A stretch of DNA of 14,935 bases from Candidatus Hydrothermarchaeota archaeon (GTDB taxonomy: Archaea; Hydrothermarchaeota; Hydrothermarchaeia; Hydrothermarchaeales; BMS3B), in contig WANG01000079.1 of the NCBI GenBank assembly GCA_015521945.1, positions 1-14,935 on the forward strand, written 5' to 3'. The translations under genes were made by a program, and so were the position numbers. Within the stretch, counting starts at the first letter, position 1; every line of letters begins with the position of its first letter. The notes under the pieces are model-generated. The model saw only the letters and a list, made by a program, of their open reading frames with translations, ran no database searches and was not told the origin of the DNA. Shown piece after piece: positions 1 to 5,803 of the stretch.

Positions 1-20
1 CGCACCCCCGCCACCCAAAG

Positions 21-30
21 GTTTATATAT
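21..30 (+). promoter_or_regulatory. TATA box of the oxidase operon
   Basis: An AT-rich run (gtttatatat) stands alone in GC-rich sequence 56 bp before the first oxidase start codon. With archaeal spacing, transcription would begin near position 50, leaving a leader of about 35 nt that carries the AGGAGG ribosome site at 71-76. The start site is inferred from spacing only. Confidence 0.65.
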
Positions 31-34
31 GAGC

Positions 35-59
35 ATCTAACGTTAGATAGTCGTCTAAC
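35..59. promoter_or_regulatory. Putative operator: 14-bp palindrome plus a third half-site
   Basis: Positions 35-48 read ATCTAACGTTAGAT, a perfect palindrome. The half-site TCTAAC recurs at 54-59, so three TCTAAC/GTTAGA units lie between the TATA box and the predicted start site. A protein bound here would block RNA polymerase, suggesting a repressor of the oxidase operon, perhaps responding to oxygen or copper. The repeat is seen directly; the regulator is unknown. Confidence 0.45.
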
Positions 60-85
60 TACAGGCACTCAGGAGGCGCGTTGAC

Positions 86-226
86 ATGGAGCAGGAAGAG
101 TTTGAACCCGTTGGAACCTTGGTGGTGATGGGGCTGCTGGCGCTGCTCATACTCGCCGTTTGGCTCGGCATGTACTTCGGTGTTTTCCTGCCCCGCAACT
201 TCGGAGTCGGAGGTGTTGTGCCGTGA
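86..226 (+). CDS. cbaD: ba3-type cytochrome c oxidase subunit IIa
   Basis: A 46-residue protein with one membrane helix (about residues 11-34), preceded by AGGAGG at 71-76 with 9-nt spacing. Small single-helix proteins directly before subunit II are the mark of ba3-type oxidases, where subunit IIa supplies the helix equivalent to the first subunit II helix of A-type enzymes. The acidic start (EQEEFEP) followed by a hydrophobic helix and a short GV-rich tail fits that family. Its TGA overlaps the GTG start of the next gene (GTGA), so translation is probably coupled. Too short for many gene finders. Identity rests on size, topology and context. Confidence 0.8.
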   Translation: MEQEEFEPVGTLVVMGLLALLILAVWLGMYFGVFLPRNFGVGGVVP

Positions 227-696
227 ACCGGTACGAGAGAGCCTGGCTGATATTTGCGGTGCTCATGGTGGCGGCCTTCCTGGGGATAATAGCCTACTTC
301 AACTTCGCCGCCGGGCTCAAGCCGCCCCACGACGTGGAGGTTATAGACCCCCTGAGAGTCTCCCAGGACCCGAGGTTCTCCCAGCCCAGGGTGGAGGAGG
401 TTGAGCCCGGAAAGAGGTACAACATCTACATGGTTGCAAGGATGTGGAGCTACTACCCCCGTGAGATACAGGTGCCACGGGGTGCGGAGGTGCGCTTCTA
501 CATCACCTCCCCCGACGTGCAGCACGGCTTTCAGGTGGTCGGCACCAACGTGCAGGCGAACGTCATCCCCGGGTACGTGACCGTCATAGACGCTCGCTTT
601 GAGAAGCCCGGGGAGTACCTCATCGTGTGCAACGAGTACTGCGGCAGGGGGCACCACTTCATGAGGGCAAAGCTAAGGGTAACGGAGGGATATTAG
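223..696 (+). CDS. cbaB: Cytochrome c oxidase subunit II, ba3 type, with CuA site
   Basis: A 157-residue subunit carrying the dinuclear CuA centre that takes electrons from a soluble donor and passes them to subunit I. One N-terminal helix (about 8-28) anchors a cupredoxin domain outside the membrane. CuA ligands are all visible: H101 (VQHGF), C136, E138, C140, H144 and M147 in the C-x-E-x-C-x3-H-x2-M motif near the C-terminus. The GTG start at 223 is chosen because GGAGGTG lies at 209-215, it overlaps the previous stop, and the resulting N-terminus (NRYERAW) fits the family; an upstream ATG at 160 would add an unlikely arginine-rich leader. The stop at 694-696 abuts the subunit I ATG. Confidence 0.93.
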   Translation: MNRYERAWLIFAVLMVAAFLGIIAYFNFAAGLKPPHDVEVIDPLRVSQDPRFSQPRVEEVEPGKRYNIYMVARMWSYYPREIQVPRGAEVRFYITSPDVQHGFQVVGTNVQANVIPGYVTVIDARFEKPGEYLIVCNEYCGRGHHFMRAKLRVTEGY

Positions 697-2319
697 ATGA
701 GAGAGAAGAGGCTTATACTCCTGGGTTTTCTGGTTTCCTACGCGGCACTCGGTGCGGGTGCGCTCTTCGGCATGCTGCAGGTGCTTGAGCGCGTTCCCGG
801 GGTGAAGCTGGTCTCCTCAGAGACCTACTACACCGCCCTTACCGCCCACGGCGTGCTAATGGCGCTGGTGTTCACCACCTTCTTCATCATGTCCCTCGCC
901 ACCTACGTGGTGCTGCGGGAGCTCGGGATGAGGCAGACCTTCAGTCCCGGCATGAGCACCCTCGCCTACGCCCTGGTAACCCTCGGGACCCTGATGGCGG
1001 CTCTCCCAATACTCACGGGCAGAGCCAGCGTGCTGTACACCTTCTACCCCCCAATGAAGGCTTCACCCCTCTTCTACATAGGCGCAACGGTGCTGGTGGT
1101 GGGCACCTGGGTCTTCGGTGCCAACCTGCTGCTCACCGTTCGCCAGTGGCGCCGCAGCGGCAACTCGGGAGTGAAGCTGCCCCTCGGCGTGTTCGGAGTG
1201 GTCAGCACCCTGATAATCTGGTACATCGCCACCATAGGGGTGGCTGCCGAGATGCTGCTGCAGCTCATCCCCTGGTCCCTCGGGCTGGTGGACCGGGTGG
1301 ACCCGCTGCTCGCCAGAAACCTCTTCTGGTACTTCGGGCACCCCTTGGTTTACTTCTGGCTGCTCCCGGCGTACATCGTCTGGTACACGGTGCTCCCCAG
1401 GATGCTGGGGGTCAGGGTGTTCAGCGACTTCCTGGCAAGGGTGGTCTTCGTTCTCTTCATCCTCTTCTCAACCCCCGTGGGCTACCACCACCAGTTCATG
1501 GACCCCGGGATATCAACGGAGTGGAAGTTCCTGCACACCATAACCACCTTCGCGGTGTTCCTGCCCAGCATGATAACCGCCTTCACGGTGACAGCAACCA
1601 TGGAGATGGGGGCACGCCTCAGGGGCGGCAGGGGTCTGCTCGGGTGGATAAGAGCCCTGCCCTGGGGCGACCCCGCATTCTCTGCCATCGCCCTCGCCAT
1701 GGTGTTCTTCGCCTTCGGAGGCGCCGGGGGTGCCGTGAACGCCGGCAACAACCTGAACTACGTGGTGCACAACACCGCCTGGGTGCCCGGGCACCTGCAC
1801 CTCACCGTGGGCAGCGCCGTGGCACTGACCTTCATGGGCGTGAGCTACCTGCTCCTCCCAGCTCTCACTGGCAGACGGCTGCACAGCAGGCGCATGGCTC
1901 AGGTGCAGGTCGCCCTGTGGGGTGCGGGCATGCTGCTATTCTCAGGGGCGATGCACATCCTCGGGGTGCTGGGCTCCCCGAGGCGCACCTACGACGTGAC
2001 CTTCGGCGGGCACCCCGCAACCCAGGGGTGGACACCCCTGCTCGTGGCAGCCGCCGCGGGAGGCGTGCTGCTCCTCCTGAGCGTCCTCCTCTTCCTGTAC
2101 AACGTGGGTAGAACCCTGAGGGGCGCTCCAGCGGGAGAAGAGCAGGAAGCGCAGGAGCAGGTGCGCCAGCCCAGCCCTGCAGGTGCTCCCGGGCTGGTGG
2201 ACAACCTGGGGCTCTTCACGGCGATAGCCCTGCTTCTGGTGCTGGTCGCCTACACCCTGCCCACCCTTGACATACTCAGCCTGGGCTCTCCGGGAGCGCC
2301 TCCCGTGCCCATGGACTGA
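697..2319 (+). CDS. cbaA: Cytochrome c oxidase subunit I, ba3 type (B family)
   Basis: The catalytic subunit, 540 residues, reduces O2 to water at a haem-CuB centre and pumps protons. Visible ligands: H51 (LTAHGV) and H368 for low-spin haem, H215 with Y219 (HPLVY, the Tyr-His cross-link of B-family enzymes), H264/H265 for CuB, and H366 for the high-spin haem. The WLLPAY-type sequence after the HPxVY motif and the short neighbouring subunits place it with Thermus ba3-like oxidases, typically of high oxygen affinity. The ATG directly follows the subunit II stop, with GGAGGGA at 684-690 as ribosome site. A hydrophilic, Gln/Glu-rich loop near residues 478-500 precedes the last helix. No subunit III or haem-synthesis gene follows. 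Confidence 0.95.
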   Translation: MREKRLILLGFLVSYAALGAGALFGMLQVLERVPGVKLVSSETYYTALTAHGVLMALVFTTFFIMSLATYVVLRELGMRQTFSPGMSTLAYALVTLGTLMAALPILTGRASVLYTFYPPMKASPLFYIGATVLVVGTWVFGANLLLTVRQWRRSGNSGVKLPLGVFGVVSTLIIWYIATIGVAAEMLLQLIPWSLGLVDRVDPLLARNLFWYFGHPLVYFWLLPAYIVWYTVLPRMLGVRVFSDFLARVVFVLFILFSTPVGYHHQFMDPGISTEWKFLHTITTFAVFLPSMITAFTVTATMEMGARLRGGRGLLGWIRALPWGDPAFSAIALAMVFFAFGGAGGAVNAGNNLNYVVHNTAWVPGHLHLTVGSAVALTFMGVSYLLLPALTGRRLHSRRMAQVQVALWGAGMLLFSGAMHILGVLGSPRRTYDVTFGGHPATQGWTPLLVAAAAGGVLLLLSVLLFLYNVGRTLRGAPAGEEQEAQEQVRQPSPAGAPGLVDNLGLFTAIALLLVLVAYTLPTLDILSLGSPGAPPVPMD

Positions 2320-2324
2320 AAAAA

Positions 2325-2349
2325 TAAAAGGGGGCTCCTCCCCCTTTTA
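2325..2349. terminator. Bidirectional hairpin terminator
   Basis: TAAAAGGGGG and CCCCCTTTTA form a perfect 10-bp stem with loop CTCCT. Read either way, the 3' arm ends in a T run, so it can end both the oxidase transcript and the opposing rubredoxin transcript. The rubredoxin TAA stop (2347-2349) lies inside it, and the oxidase stop is only 5 bp away. Confidence 0.7.
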
Positions 2350-2484
2350 CTCCTCCCTCTCAAACGCCTCCTTGGGGGCGTTGCACACTGGACAGTGCCA
2401 GTCATCTGGCAGCTCATCAAAGGGCTTCCCCTCAGCCTCCTCATCGTAGATGTACCCGCACACGGTGCACCTGTACCTGGCTAT
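2347..2484 (-). CDS. Rubredoxin with apparent AUA start codon
   Basis: A 45-residue rubredoxin, shorter than the usual 52-54 because the loop between the two knuckles is reduced. Both iron sites are present: CTVCGY near residues 6-11 and CPVC in the second half, with the conserved DDW before it. It probably passes electrons to FprA, superoxide reductase or the rubrerythrins. In frame there is no ATG, GTG or TTG upstream of the first CxxC; the frame opens after a TGA at 2500-2502. The only start giving a normal N-terminus (ARYRCTVCGYIYD) is ATA at 2484-2482, preceded by GGAGGTGG and overlapping the FprA stop as ATAG. It is likely missed or called partial by automated annotation. Confidence 0.8.
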   Translation of the reverse strand: MARYRCTVCGYIYDEEAEGKPFDELPDDWHCPVCNAPKEAFEREE

Positions 2485-3701
2485 ACAACCACCTCCTTCT
2501 CAACCTTCTCGTGGTACTCCCTGACCTTCTGGGCGAAGAGCCTGCCGAAGTCGTACCCCTGCTCGTAGTCCTTATCGCTGGGGCGGTACTTCACCTCATA
2601 CCCCGGCTCCACCACCTCCAGCTTCAGGGACTTCAGGATGCCCAGAGCCTCCCTGACGCCGCCGCCACCCCAGCCGTAGCTCCCGAAGGCGCTGGCAATT
2701 CTTGAGTGGGGTCTGAGCCCCCGCAGGTGCTGCATGAACTCAGCCACCGTGGGGAACATCAGGTTGTTCAGCGTCGGCGTTCCCACAAGAAGCCCGCGGT
2801 ACTTCCAGAACTGCTTTATCGCCACGCTCATGGGGGTCTCCCTGAGCTTTATCACCTCGGCGTACATCCCCTCCTCCAGGATGCCGTCCAGCACCGCTCT
2901 CGCCATGCGCTCCGTGGAGCGCCACATGGTGTCGTACACTATGACCACGCCTTCCCGAGCCCTGCCCTGCGCCATCTCAAGGTACATCCTGATAACCTTC
3001 TCGGGGTTCTTCCTCCAGATAACCCCGTGGTCAGGCGCTATCATGTCCACCTCAAGCCCCAGCTTCTGGAGCTCCGCTATCTTCGCCTTTATCAGCCTGC
3101 CGAAGGGCATGAGTATGTTCGCGTAGTAGTCTATCACCGCATCCTCCAGGGTCTCCTGGGGCACCAGGTCGTCAAAGAGCACCGCCTGAGCGTAGTGCTG
3201 CCCGAAGGCGTCCTGGGAGATGAGCAGCCTGTCCTCCTCCACGTAGGTCATCATGCTATCCGGCCAGTGCAGCATGGGGGTCTCAATGAAGAGCAGGGTC
3301 TTGTCGCCCAGCTTCACCCTGTCCCCAGTGCCAACTATCTGGATATCCCACCCCGTGGTGTCAAAGTGCCTGTCAAGCCCCTCCTTCGCCCGCTCGGTGC
3401 AGTAGAGGGTCGCCTTCTTCGCAACGCTCATCACCCTGTCCCAGGTGCTGGCGTGGTCCATCTCAATGTGGTTGCACACCGCCACCTGTATCTTCTCGGG
3501 GTTGGTGAGGCACCTGATGCGCTCAAACATCACATCCGCGAAGTCGTACTTGACGGTGTCCACCAGGGCTATCTTGCGGTCCATTATCAGGAAGTTGTTG
3601 TAGGTCGTACCCCTGGGGGTGAGGTACCCGTGGAAGTCCCTCACGTTCCAGTCTATCGCTCCAACCCAGTATATGCCCGGCTTGACCTGCTTTGCCTTCA
3701 T
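2481..3701 (-). CDS. fprA: Flavodiiron protein FprA (A-type, F420H2/rubredoxin oxidase)
   Basis: A 406-residue cytoplasmic enzyme that reduces O2 (or NO in relatives) to water. The N-terminal metallo-beta-lactamase-like domain (1-250) carries the diiron ligands: HIEMDH at 78-83, H145 (LHWPDSM), D164 and H225 (APDHG). A flavodoxin domain follows from about 252 (VVIVYDTMWRST, the FMN phosphate loop). Length and order match A-type proteins, which in methanogens use F420H2 and elsewhere rubredoxin; the adjoining rubredoxin makes both possible. The ATG at 3701 has GAGGTGAGG just upstream and lies 4 nt after the superoxide reductase stop. Its TAG overlaps the rubredoxin start. Confidence 0.93.
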   Translation of the reverse strand: MKAKQVKPGIYWVGAIDWNVRDFHGYLTPRGTTYNNFLIMDRKIALVDTVKYDFADVMFERIRCLTNPEKIQVAVCNHIEMDHASTWDRVMSVAKKATLYCTERAKEGLDRHFDTTGWDIQIVGTGDRVKLGDKTLLFIETPMLHWPDSMMTYVEEDRLLISQDAFGQHYAQAVLFDDLVPQETLEDAVIDYYANILMPFGRLIKAKIAELQKLGLEVDMIAPDHGVIWRKNPEKVIRMYLEMAQGRAREGVVIVYDTMWRSTERMARAVLDGILEEGMYAEVIKLRETPMSVAIKQFWKYRGLLVGTPTLNNLMFPTVAEFMQHLRGLRPHSRIASAFGSYGWGGGGVREALGILKSLKLEVVEPGYEVKYRPSDKDYEQGYDFGRLFAQKVREYHEKVEKEVVV

Positions 3702-3705
3702 AACC

Positions 3706-4071
3706 TCACCTCAGCTCCACCCTTCTCACCCCCTCCCAGAGACCGTGCAGGTTGCAGAAGGCGTAGGCTCTGAGCAGCGTGGGCTCCTCCAGGGTAACGG
3801 TGAACCTAACCTTCGGGTGAGCCACCACCGGGGGCAGGGTTGCCATCCCCAAGAAGGTGTACACCTCATCGTAGAGGGCAATCCAGTTTATGTAGTGGCT
3901 GAGCTCGTTGGGGTGCCTGAGCAGCTCTCCAACGGCGACCTTAACGCTGAAGGGCTCGCCCGCTCTAACATCCTCCGGGATATGGATAACCGGGGTGTGC
4001 TTCTTCTCCATATCCGTGAGGTTGTCCATATCCCTCGGCCTGTTCACACCCTTCAGAGAGAACTCCGCCAT
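3706..4071 (-). CDS. sor: Superoxide reductase (neelaredoxin/desulfoferrodoxin family)
   Basis: A 121-residue one-iron superoxide reductase lacking the N-terminal desulforedoxin domain, so of neelaredoxin type. It reduces superoxide to H2O2 with electrons from rubredoxin. Counting from ATG 4071, the His4Cys site is seen as H25 (KKHTP), H53 (HPN), H59 (SHYI), C106 and H109 (CNLHGLW), with E22 before the first ligand. ATG at 4077 is also possible, but the AGGAGG at 4084-4079 would then be only one base away, whereas 4071 has 7-nt spacing. The rubrerythrin 1 stop lies just upstream and FprA follows after 4 nt, so the peroxide product is made next to peroxide-removing rubrerythrin. Confidence 0.92.
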   Translation of the reverse strand: MAEFSLKGVNRPRDMDNLTDMEKKHTPVIHIPEDVRAGEPFSVKVAVGELLRHPNELSHYINWIALYDEVYTFLGMATLPPVVAHPKVRFTVTLEEPTLLRAYAFCNLHGLWEGVRRVELR

Positions 4072-4082
4072 CTCCATGCCTC

Positions 4083-4586
4083 CTAAAACACCTCAAACCT
4101 GCTGGCGGGCGCGTTGCAGATGGGGCAGCGCTCCGGCGGCTCACCCGTAACCGTGTGCCCGCACACCGAGCAGATGCTCACCTTCTCTATGTCAACGTCC
4201 CTTCCAGCCTCGGCTGCCTCCTTTGCCTTGGCGTAGAGCTCGGCGTGTATCTTCTCCGCCTCTATGGCGTAGCGTATGCTCCTCATGGCACCCTTCTCCT
4301 CCTGAAGCTCTGCTATGGCGTTGTAAGCTGGGTACATCTCCTCAACCTCAAAGGTCTCGCCCTCTATGGCAGCCTTCAGGTTCTCCGGGCTCTTGCCCAG
4401 CAGCCCCAGAGCCTTAAAGTGGTTGCTCGCGTGCACCTGCTCCGCATAGGCAATCGCCCTGAAGAGCCTTGCCAGGTTGGCAAACCCCTCCTTCTCCGCC
4501 TGCTCCGCGAAGATGAGGTACCTCATGTGTGCCTGACTCTCACCAGCAAAGGCGTTCCTGAGACTCTCCTCCGTCATCTTCCTCAT
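4083..4586 (-). CDS. rbr: Rubrerythrin 1
   Basis: A 167-residue peroxidase that reduces H2O2 to water in the cytoplasm. The ferritin-like diiron domain (about 4-130) shows E16 (AGESQAHMRY), E49-x2-H52 and E111-x2-H114; a C-terminal rubredoxin domain carries C139-x2-C142 and C154-x2-C157. Length and domain order are those of classical rubrerythrins. The ATG at 4586 gives the standard MxxMTEE start and has a GGGGGTG ribosome site. It is the first gene of a rbr-sor-fprA-rubredoxin operon with its own TATA box at 4625-4632. It is a clear paralogue of rubrerythrin 2. Confidence 0.94.
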   Translation of the reverse strand: MRKMTEESLRNAFAGESQAHMRYLIFAEQAEKEGFANLARLFRAIAYAEQVHASNHFKALGLLGKSPENLKAAIEGETFEVEEMYPAYNAIAELQEEKGAMRSIRYAIEAEKIHAELYAKAKEAAEAGRDVDIEKVSICSVCGHTVTGEPPERCPICNAPASRFEVF

Positions 4587-4612
4587 TCACAACACCCCCT
4601 TCAGGATACTAT

Positions 4613-4637
4613 GCAGGTGCTCCCATAAATAACCTGC
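4613..4637. promoter_or_regulatory. Rubrerythrin 1 promoter: TATA box inside an inverted repeat
   Basis: On the minus strand TTATTTAT (4632-4625) is a good TATA box about 25 bp before a likely start site near 4603. It is flanked by GCAGGT (4613-4618) and ACCTGC (4632-4637), a 6-bp inverted repeat with 13-bp spacer that encloses the TATA box. This suggests direct competition between a repressor and TBP. Short repeats like this can occur by chance. Confidence 0.45.
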
Positions 4638-4654
4638 TACCAAGGAGGTGAGCA

Positions 4655-4676
4655 GGAGGTGGGCTACTCCACCTCC
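4655..4676 (-). terminator. Stem-loop at the end of rubrerythrin 2
   Basis: GGAGGTGG and CCACCTCC form an 8-bp perfect stem with a 6-base loop that spans the rubrerythrin 2 stop codon. It lies between two minus-strand transcription units, so it may end the first. No T run follows, so this could also be an RNA stability element or chance among many GGAGGTG-like ribosome-site sequences. Confidence 0.3.
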
Positions 4677-5161
4677 CTGAACTCCGTGGCGCCGCACACC
4701 GGGCAGCGCTCGGGTGGCTCGCCAGCCACGGTGTACCCGCACCTCTGGCACACGTGCAGCGCATCTATGTCGGCGTCCCTGCCGCTCTCAACCGCCTCAA
4801 TCGCCTCCTGGTAGAGCCGGGAGTGCGCCTCCTCTGCCTTTGATGCCCACAGGAAGCTGGTCTCGGCTTCGGGCATGCCCTCGGCACGCGCCTGCTCTAT
4901 GAACGCCGGGTACATCTCCTGCCTCTCGTAGTCCTCGCCCTCCTTTGCCCTGCGCAGGTTCTCAAGGGTGGTGCCAACACCGCCCATAACCCTGAGGTGG
5001 CTGAGGGCGTGCACCGTCTCGCTCTCCGCTGCCGCCCTGAAGAGCCTCGCAACGTTGGGGAATCCCTCCTCCTCCGCCTTCTCTGCAAAGGCTATGTACC
5101 TGCGGTTCGCCTGGCTCTCCCCAGCGAAAGCCTCGGCGAGGTTCTTCATGGTCTCGCTCAT
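4664..5161 (-). CDS. Rubrerythrin 2
   Basis: A 165-residue second rubrerythrin. Its diiron domain has E15 (AGESQANRRY), E48-x2-H51 and E110-x2-H113; the rubredoxin domain has C138-x2-C141 and C153-x2-C156. It aligns end to end with rubrerythrin 1 but differs at the His after GESQA (Asn here) and in many helix positions, so it is an old duplicate rather than a recent copy. ATG 5161 is supported by GAGGTGG upstream; an internal Met5 is the alternative. It lies 10 nt after the mini-rubredoxin stop, so the two form an operon, perhaps with the miniprotein as its electron donor (inference). Confidence 0.93.
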   Translation of the reverse strand: MSETMKNLAEAFAGESQANRRYIAFAEKAEEEGFPNVARLFRAAAESETVHALSHLRVMGGVGTTLENLRRAKEGEDYERQEMYPAFIEQARAEGMPEAETSFLWASKAEEAHSRLYQEAIEAVESGRDADIDALHVCQRCGYTVAGEPPERCPVCGATEFREVE

Positions 5162-5171
5162 CTACACCACC

Positions 5172-5276
5172 TCACACCTTCTCAAAGGTGCCGCTCTGCC
5201 CGCACTCGGGGCACTTCCTGGGCTTGCACCGGGTGCTCTTCACAAACCCGCAGTTTGAACACTTCCAGTCCGCCAT
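5172..5276 (-). CDS. RCKP-type rubredoxin-like miniprotein
   Basis: A 34-residue protein with two cysteine pairs: CSNC near residues 6-9 and CPEC near 22-25, joined by the sequence TRCKPRK, with a fifth cysteine in the RCKP motif. Small proteins of this kind are known as RCKP-type rubredoxin-like proteins; the cysteines should bind one iron or zinc. The start at 5276 is chosen because GGTGA (5286-5282) precedes it by 5 nt; an in-frame ATG at 5282 overlaps that site. First gene of an operon with rubrerythrin 2 under the TATA box at 5309-5318. Iron and redox function, as opposed to a structural zinc site, is not decided by the sequence. Confidence 0.8.
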   Translation of the reverse strand: MADWKCSNCGFVKSTRCKPRKCPECGQSGTFEKV

Positions 5277-5279
5277 ATA

Positions 5280-5305
5280 CATCACCGCTGTGATGTTTTG
5301 CATCA
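5280..5305. promoter_or_regulatory. Putative operator: alternating CATCA/TGATG half-sites
   Basis: CATCAC (5280-5285) and GTGATG (5290-5295) form one inverted repeat, and TGATG (5291-5295) with CATCA (5301-5305) forms a second that shares the middle half-site. They cover the predicted start site of the minus-strand operon. GTGATG recurs at 5366-5371 over the Lrp start codon. Binding by the adjacent Lrp/AsnC protein is a natural guess but is inference. Confidence 0.4.
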
Positions 5306-5308
5306 GTG

Positions 5309-5318
5309 GTATATATAC
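5309..5318 (-). promoter_or_regulatory. TATA box for the mini-rubredoxin/rubrerythrin 2 operon
   Basis: GTATATATAC is a perfect TATA element; on the minus strand it is preceded by a purine-rich CGAAAA resembling a BRE. Spacing predicts a start near 5288, 12 nt before the ATG. Confidence 0.7.
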
Positions 5319-5326
5319 TTTTCGTC

Positions 5327-5335
5327 GCATATATT
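5327..5335 (+). promoter_or_regulatory. Possible TATA box for the Lrp/AsnC gene
   Basis: An AT-rich stretch (gcatatattc) lies about 38 bp before the regulator ATG. It would start transcription near 5357, leaving a very short leader without a ribosome site, consistent with a leaderless or nearly leaderless mRNA. Overlap with the divergent promoter region suggests shared control. Confidence 0.4.
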
Positions 5336-5368
5336 CTGATAATCGTTACTCATCCACCGATATGTGTG

Positions 5369-5803
5369 ATGCAGCCAGACGATATAGACCTACAGATAAT
5401 AGATATTCTGCGCGCAGATGCCAGGACACCCTACACCGAGATTGCGAGGCGCCTGGGAGTGAGCGAGGCTACGGTGAGGCGAAGGATAAGGAGCTTGGAG
5501 GAGCGGGGTGTTATAACCGGGTACACCGCTGTGGTGGAGCCTGCCAAGCTGGGCTTCTCCACCGTGGCGATGCTGGGCATAAACACCACCCCCGACAGGT
5601 TTCTGGAGGTTGCGGAGGAGCTGATGAAGTTCAGGGAGGTGAAGTGGCTCGCCACCTCCACGGGGGACCACATGATTCTGGCGGAGGTCTGGACCAAGGA
5701 CGGAAAGGAGCTGACGGAGCTCATCTCGCGCAGGATGGGCAGGATAGATGGGATAACCCACATTCGCCCTGCGATTATCCTGGAGAAGCTGAAGAAGGCG
5801 TGA
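5369..5803 (+). CDS. Lrp/AsnC-family transcriptional regulator
   Basis: A 144-residue DNA-binding protein. The N-terminal helix-turn-helix spans about residues 20-48 (TPYTEIARRLG then VSEATVRRRIRSLEERG), and the RAM ligand-binding/oligomerisation domain covers about 64-140, giving the usual Lrp length. The ATG at 5369 begins MQPDDIDLQII, the normal start of the family; a longer reading from 5306 would add a hydrophobic, unlikely leader across the promoter. No ribosome site is visible. It diverges from the mini-rubredoxin/rubrerythrin 2 operon, so autoregulation and control of that operon are likely but unproven. Its 3' end overlaps the opposing deacetylase by 29 bp. Confidence 0.92.
   Translation: MQPDDIDLQIIDILRADARTPYTEIARRLGVSEATVRRRIRSLEERGVITGYTAVVEPAKLGFSTVAMLGINTTPDRFLEVAEELMKFREVKWLATSTGDHMILAEVWTKDGKELTELISRRMGRIDGITHIRPAIILEKLKKA

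Noticed and set aside
160..222. Upstream ATG start for oxidase subunit II
   Set aside because: It lies inside the subunit IIa gene and adds an arginine/cysteine-rich leader; GTG 223 has a strong ribosome site.
1146..2111. 321-residue frame overlapping the oxidase subunit I
   Set aside because: Arg/Pro/His-rich shadow in another frame; subunit I carries all haem and copper ligands.
2470..2500. Programmed -1 frameshift fusing FprA to rubredoxin
   Set aside because: The frame offset would allow it, but no slippery heptamer or downstream structure is seen, while a ribosome site sits at the right distance from ATA. Kept as the alternative to AUA initiation.
2706..3773. 355-residue open frame antisense to FprA
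   Set aside because: FprA has all its metal ligands and a ribosome site; the antisense frame is His/Leu/Val-rich low-complexity protein, a GC-rich shadow.
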